This document shows positions 62,006 to 64,000 of a stretch of DNA of 64,000 nt, piece by piece. The stretch is from positions 192,816-256,815 of the forward strand of contig JADJXL010000019.1 of the NCBI GenBank assembly GCA_016715885.1, read 5' to 3'. This DNA comes from Polyangiaceae bacterium (GTDB lineage: Bacteria > Myxococcota_A > Polyangia > Polyangiales > Polyangiaceae). The notes below the pieces were generated by a model that saw only the letters and a program-made list of their open reading frames with translations, was not told where the DNA came from and searched no databases. Within the stretch, counting starts at the first letter, position 1; each line of letters starts with the position of its first letter. The position numbers were made by a program, and so were the translations under genes.

Positions 62006-63473
62006 ATGGCCGTTCGCAAGTCTCAGCGGCGCGGGAAACCGTGCCTGGTCATTGACATCCGATACACCACGAAAAACGGGCGCCAAGAACGCTTCCGCAA
62101 AGATGCCCAAGCGCAAAGCATGACGGCAGCCAAAGCGGAGGAGAAACGCTACCTGCTCAATATCGCGCGGTACGGCTCGCCGTACGAACCCGACGCCGAA
62201 AGCGAATCGTTGCCACGGAATCCACCCGAATTGGTCAAGACGTTCGCCGAAGTCGTCGACGAGTTCCGCCAAACCTTCATGGTCACCGACCTCAAAATCA
62301 CAACCAGGAAGGGATACGACGCGGTATTCGCAAGCGAGCTGCTCCCCAAATTCGGCGCATTGCCCATCACGCAAGTCGATGGTCGAGCTGCCGACCAGCT
62401 GGACCTCGAGCTGACCAAGCGGACGCTCGCATTGAGCACGCGCAACAATATCCAAATTGTGCTCCGCTCATTGCTGCGTTTCGCAGCGTCACGGCAATAC
62501 ATCCCGGCCATGCCGGCGAATATGCCGACGCTCAAGAAAATTGGGCAAAGCGTGCTCGAAATCCCGACCGACGAGCAAGTCGCCCTCTTGCTCGACCACG
62601 CGCGCAAGTCGCACCGCTTGAGCTTCACGCTCATTTCGGACGCCGGCCTTCGCCCCAACGAAGTCCGCGCGCTCCGGCGTCGAGACGTCCAGCTCCGGTA
62701 TGAAAACGGCGAACCCGTCGGCGGCTTCATCACCATCCGCCGCGGCTGGTCCCACGGCGAAATCCACACGCCCAAGACCGGACAGCGCGAAGTGCCCATC
62801 TCGCCCGAGCTCGCTCGCGTGCTCGCGCCCGAGATGCACGGCGATCGCGATGGCCACATCGCGACGAACTACCTTGGCCTCCCGTGGGGCCAGTTCGGGC
62901 TCGATCAAGCCTTCGAGCGCGTCATTCACCGCGCGGGCCTCGAAGGTTGGTCGATCTACAGCCTGCGGCACTATGCCATCACGTCATGGCTGCGCGCCGG
63001 CATCCCCGTGCACGTCGTGCAGCGCATGGCGGGGCACGTGCACCTGTCCACCACGCAGCGCTACGTGCACTTCCTCAAGGCCGACCTCGAGGATGCTGCA
63101 CGGAAGATCGCTGCTCGCGGTCGCCTGCCGTCCAGCTCGCCCGCGAACGCCCCCGCGTAGCGGGCGACCGAACGCACATCGTCATTGGATCAATTTGCCT
63201 TGATCCATAGGCGATTTTCCACGCCGTGGGCAACAGTTGGGCAACGGATCCGCCCTCGCTGGACGCCACGCAACGTCACCCAAACCCTACGATTCAGGCA
63301 CTTCCTGACACGCTCAGAGGGTCCTGACGACCTTGGTCGCTCGTGAGAGCTTGGGCAACAGTTGGGCAACAGGGTTCCGGACGGTTTTTCCTAACCGAAC
63401 CACCGGCACGCTAAGTGCTTGAAATGATAGGCGCCCCAGGCAAGAATCGAACTTGCGACCAACGGTTTAGGAA
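61954..63473. repeat. Outer inverted repeat, right copy (int1' + arms + att)
   Basis: Inverted counterpart of 8461-9983. Includes int1', the arm region with TGGGCAAC pairs at 63227-63234/63238-63245 and 63352-63359/63363-63370, and the tRNA 3' half. Confidence 0.85.
62006..63160 (+). CDS. Tyrosine recombinase int1' (integrase of island A)
   Basis: 384 aa, nearly identical to int1. Same catalytic residues (GLRPNEVRALRR; TPKTGQREVP; YSLRHYAITSWL; MAGHVHL; STTQRYVH), again with Tyr in place of the first His of HxxR. ATG at 62006 after AAAGGA. It lies beside the complete tRNA gene, the normal post-integration layout. Confidence 0.92.
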   Translation: MAVRKSQRRGKPCLVIDIRYTTKNGRQERFRKDAQAQSMTAAKAEEKRYLLNIARYGSPYEPDAESESLPRNPPELVKTFAEVVDEFRQTFMVTDLKITTRKGYDAVFASELLPKFGALPITQVDGRAADQLDLELTKRTLALSTRNNIQIVLRSLLRFAASRQYIPAMPANMPTLKKIGQSVLEIPTDEQVALLLDHARKSHRLSFTLISDAGLRPNEVRALRRRDVQLRYENGEPVGGFITIRRGWSHGEIHTPKTGQREVPISPELARVLAPEMHGDRDGHIATNYLGLPWGQFGLDQAFERVIHRAGLEGWSIYSLRHYAITSWLRAGIPVHVVQRMAGHVHLSTTQRYVHFLKADLEDAARKIAARGRLPSSSPANAPA

Positions 63474-63504
63474 ACCGCCGTTTCATCCACTGAGCCACTG
63501 GGGC
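63430..63504 (-). tRNA. tRNA-Arg(CCU), island integration target
   Basis: On the - strand: acceptor GCCCCAG / CTGGGGC, anticodon stem-loop GCGGT-TTCCTAA-ACCGT with anticodon CCT, T arm GCAAGTTCGATTCTTGC, discriminator G, ending GCC without encoded CCA. The D stem (GCTC against AAAC) pairs poorly, so either this tRNA is slightly degenerate or the D arm is unusual. The 3' half from the anticodon loop is the att core; integration rebuilt it from island sequence. A CCU tRNA reads rare AGG codons. Confidence 0.85.
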
Positions 63505-64000
63505 GGGCCGAGACTCCGACGAATCCTACGCGGACAAGACAGCTCCGTCAAGCGTCTTCGACATGAGCACTGCAATGTGAGCCTCCAAACAATTTCGCGC
63601 GCGGCCAACCACCTCCCTCGCGTCAGCGCCTCTGGCCCTGACCACTCCTCCAAACACGCGCCGCCTCCGCATAATGATGCACTCCATCCCGCTTGCCCCA
63701 CATTCTCCGCCCTCGCTCACCGACGCCGCTCATCCGATAAACCACTCTCGTCCCGAGCCCCAATCTCCACAAACGCCCGCGCTTATCCCCACAATCACCG
63801 CCGGCTTCGACCGACCTCCGAATAACCCGTCGTCAGCCACCTTCCACAGGCGTCGCTTACACATACGTATTCGCAATCCCGTTCGATCCGCAACCAAGCT
63901 ACCCCAGAAGCCGCACCTGTCAGGAACACGCGCCCGCTCGTGCGCCGATCGAAAATGCAATGCCGAAAGCAAATTGTCGAAAGGCCGGCGATGCAATCCA
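63505..64000. other. Right flank, no gene recognised
   Basis: 496 bases upstream of the tRNA, presumably host chromosome. Frames on both strands are short and Arg/Pro/Ser-rich, without motifs or ribosome-binding sites. The tRNA promoter should lie just right of 63504, but I see no clear -35/-10 pair. Confidence 0.35.

Noticed and set aside
8461..63473. Palindrome as a pure assembly duplication
   Set aside because: The two halves differ by many substitutions, indels, an Mrr insertion and different cargo, so they are not the same reads placed twice. A junction-level misjoin remains possible.
63415..63825. 136-codon + strand frame over the tRNA
   Set aside because: Runs antisense through the tRNA gene; no protein features.

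Overview
The window looks like accessory DNA from a myxobacterium-like member of the Myxococcota. The gene families point that way: FHA-domain sigma54 activators next to a Ser/Thr kinase and PEGA/TPR membrane proteins, a formylglycine-generating-enzyme-like lipoprotein, many Cys-rich lipoproteins, and an ECF sigma factor with its own membrane anchor. The base composition seems lower in GC than is usual for that phylum. This assignment is inference; no ribosomal or other marker gene is present.

Layout. (1) 1-8.4 kb: the end of one element. A few + strand genes meet a long translationally coupled - strand block (ParB-like protein, XRE regulator, pentapeptide-repeat protein, DNA methyltransferase, DUF488, small lipoprotein), ending at a copy of the 3' half of a tRNA-Arg(CCU) gene at 8461. 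(2) Island B, 8461-37993: tyrosine integrase int1; a signalling cluster at 10.1-22.6 kb; a core module at 22.7-34.1 kb with its own integrase int2; a McrBC restriction pair; the far attachment end. (3) Island A, 38246-63473, reads in the opposite orientation: decayed attachment end; a Pycsar (pyrimidine cyclase + TIR effector) locus followed by nucleoside-metabolism genes; the same core module inverted, with an Mrr nuclease inserted; a DUF262 / AAA-DUF3696 three-gene operon; int1'; and finally a tRNA-Arg(CCU) gene at 63430-63504. Islands B and A lie tail to tail, so 8.4-63.5 kb forms a giant imperfect palindrome centred near 38.1 kb.

How the parts work together. Each island has the plan att - int1 - cargo slot - int2 core module - cargo slot - att. 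The core modules carry the same genes in the same order, but the slots hold different cargo: signalling genes and McrBC in B, anti-phage-type systems in A. A short remnant of mcrC at the edge of the module in island A shows that the slot was exchanged. In the signalling cluster, an FHA/sigma54 activator and a beta-propeller lipoprotein diverge from a region with two sigma54 promoters and two sets of three dyad sites, a likely autoregulated circuit.

Caveat. Many genes are broken by one missing base in a short homopolymer. Some apparent pseudogenes may be sequencing or assembly errors rather than real decay. Coordinates of starts were chosen from ribosome-binding sites, coupling overlaps and comparison of the duplicated copies.
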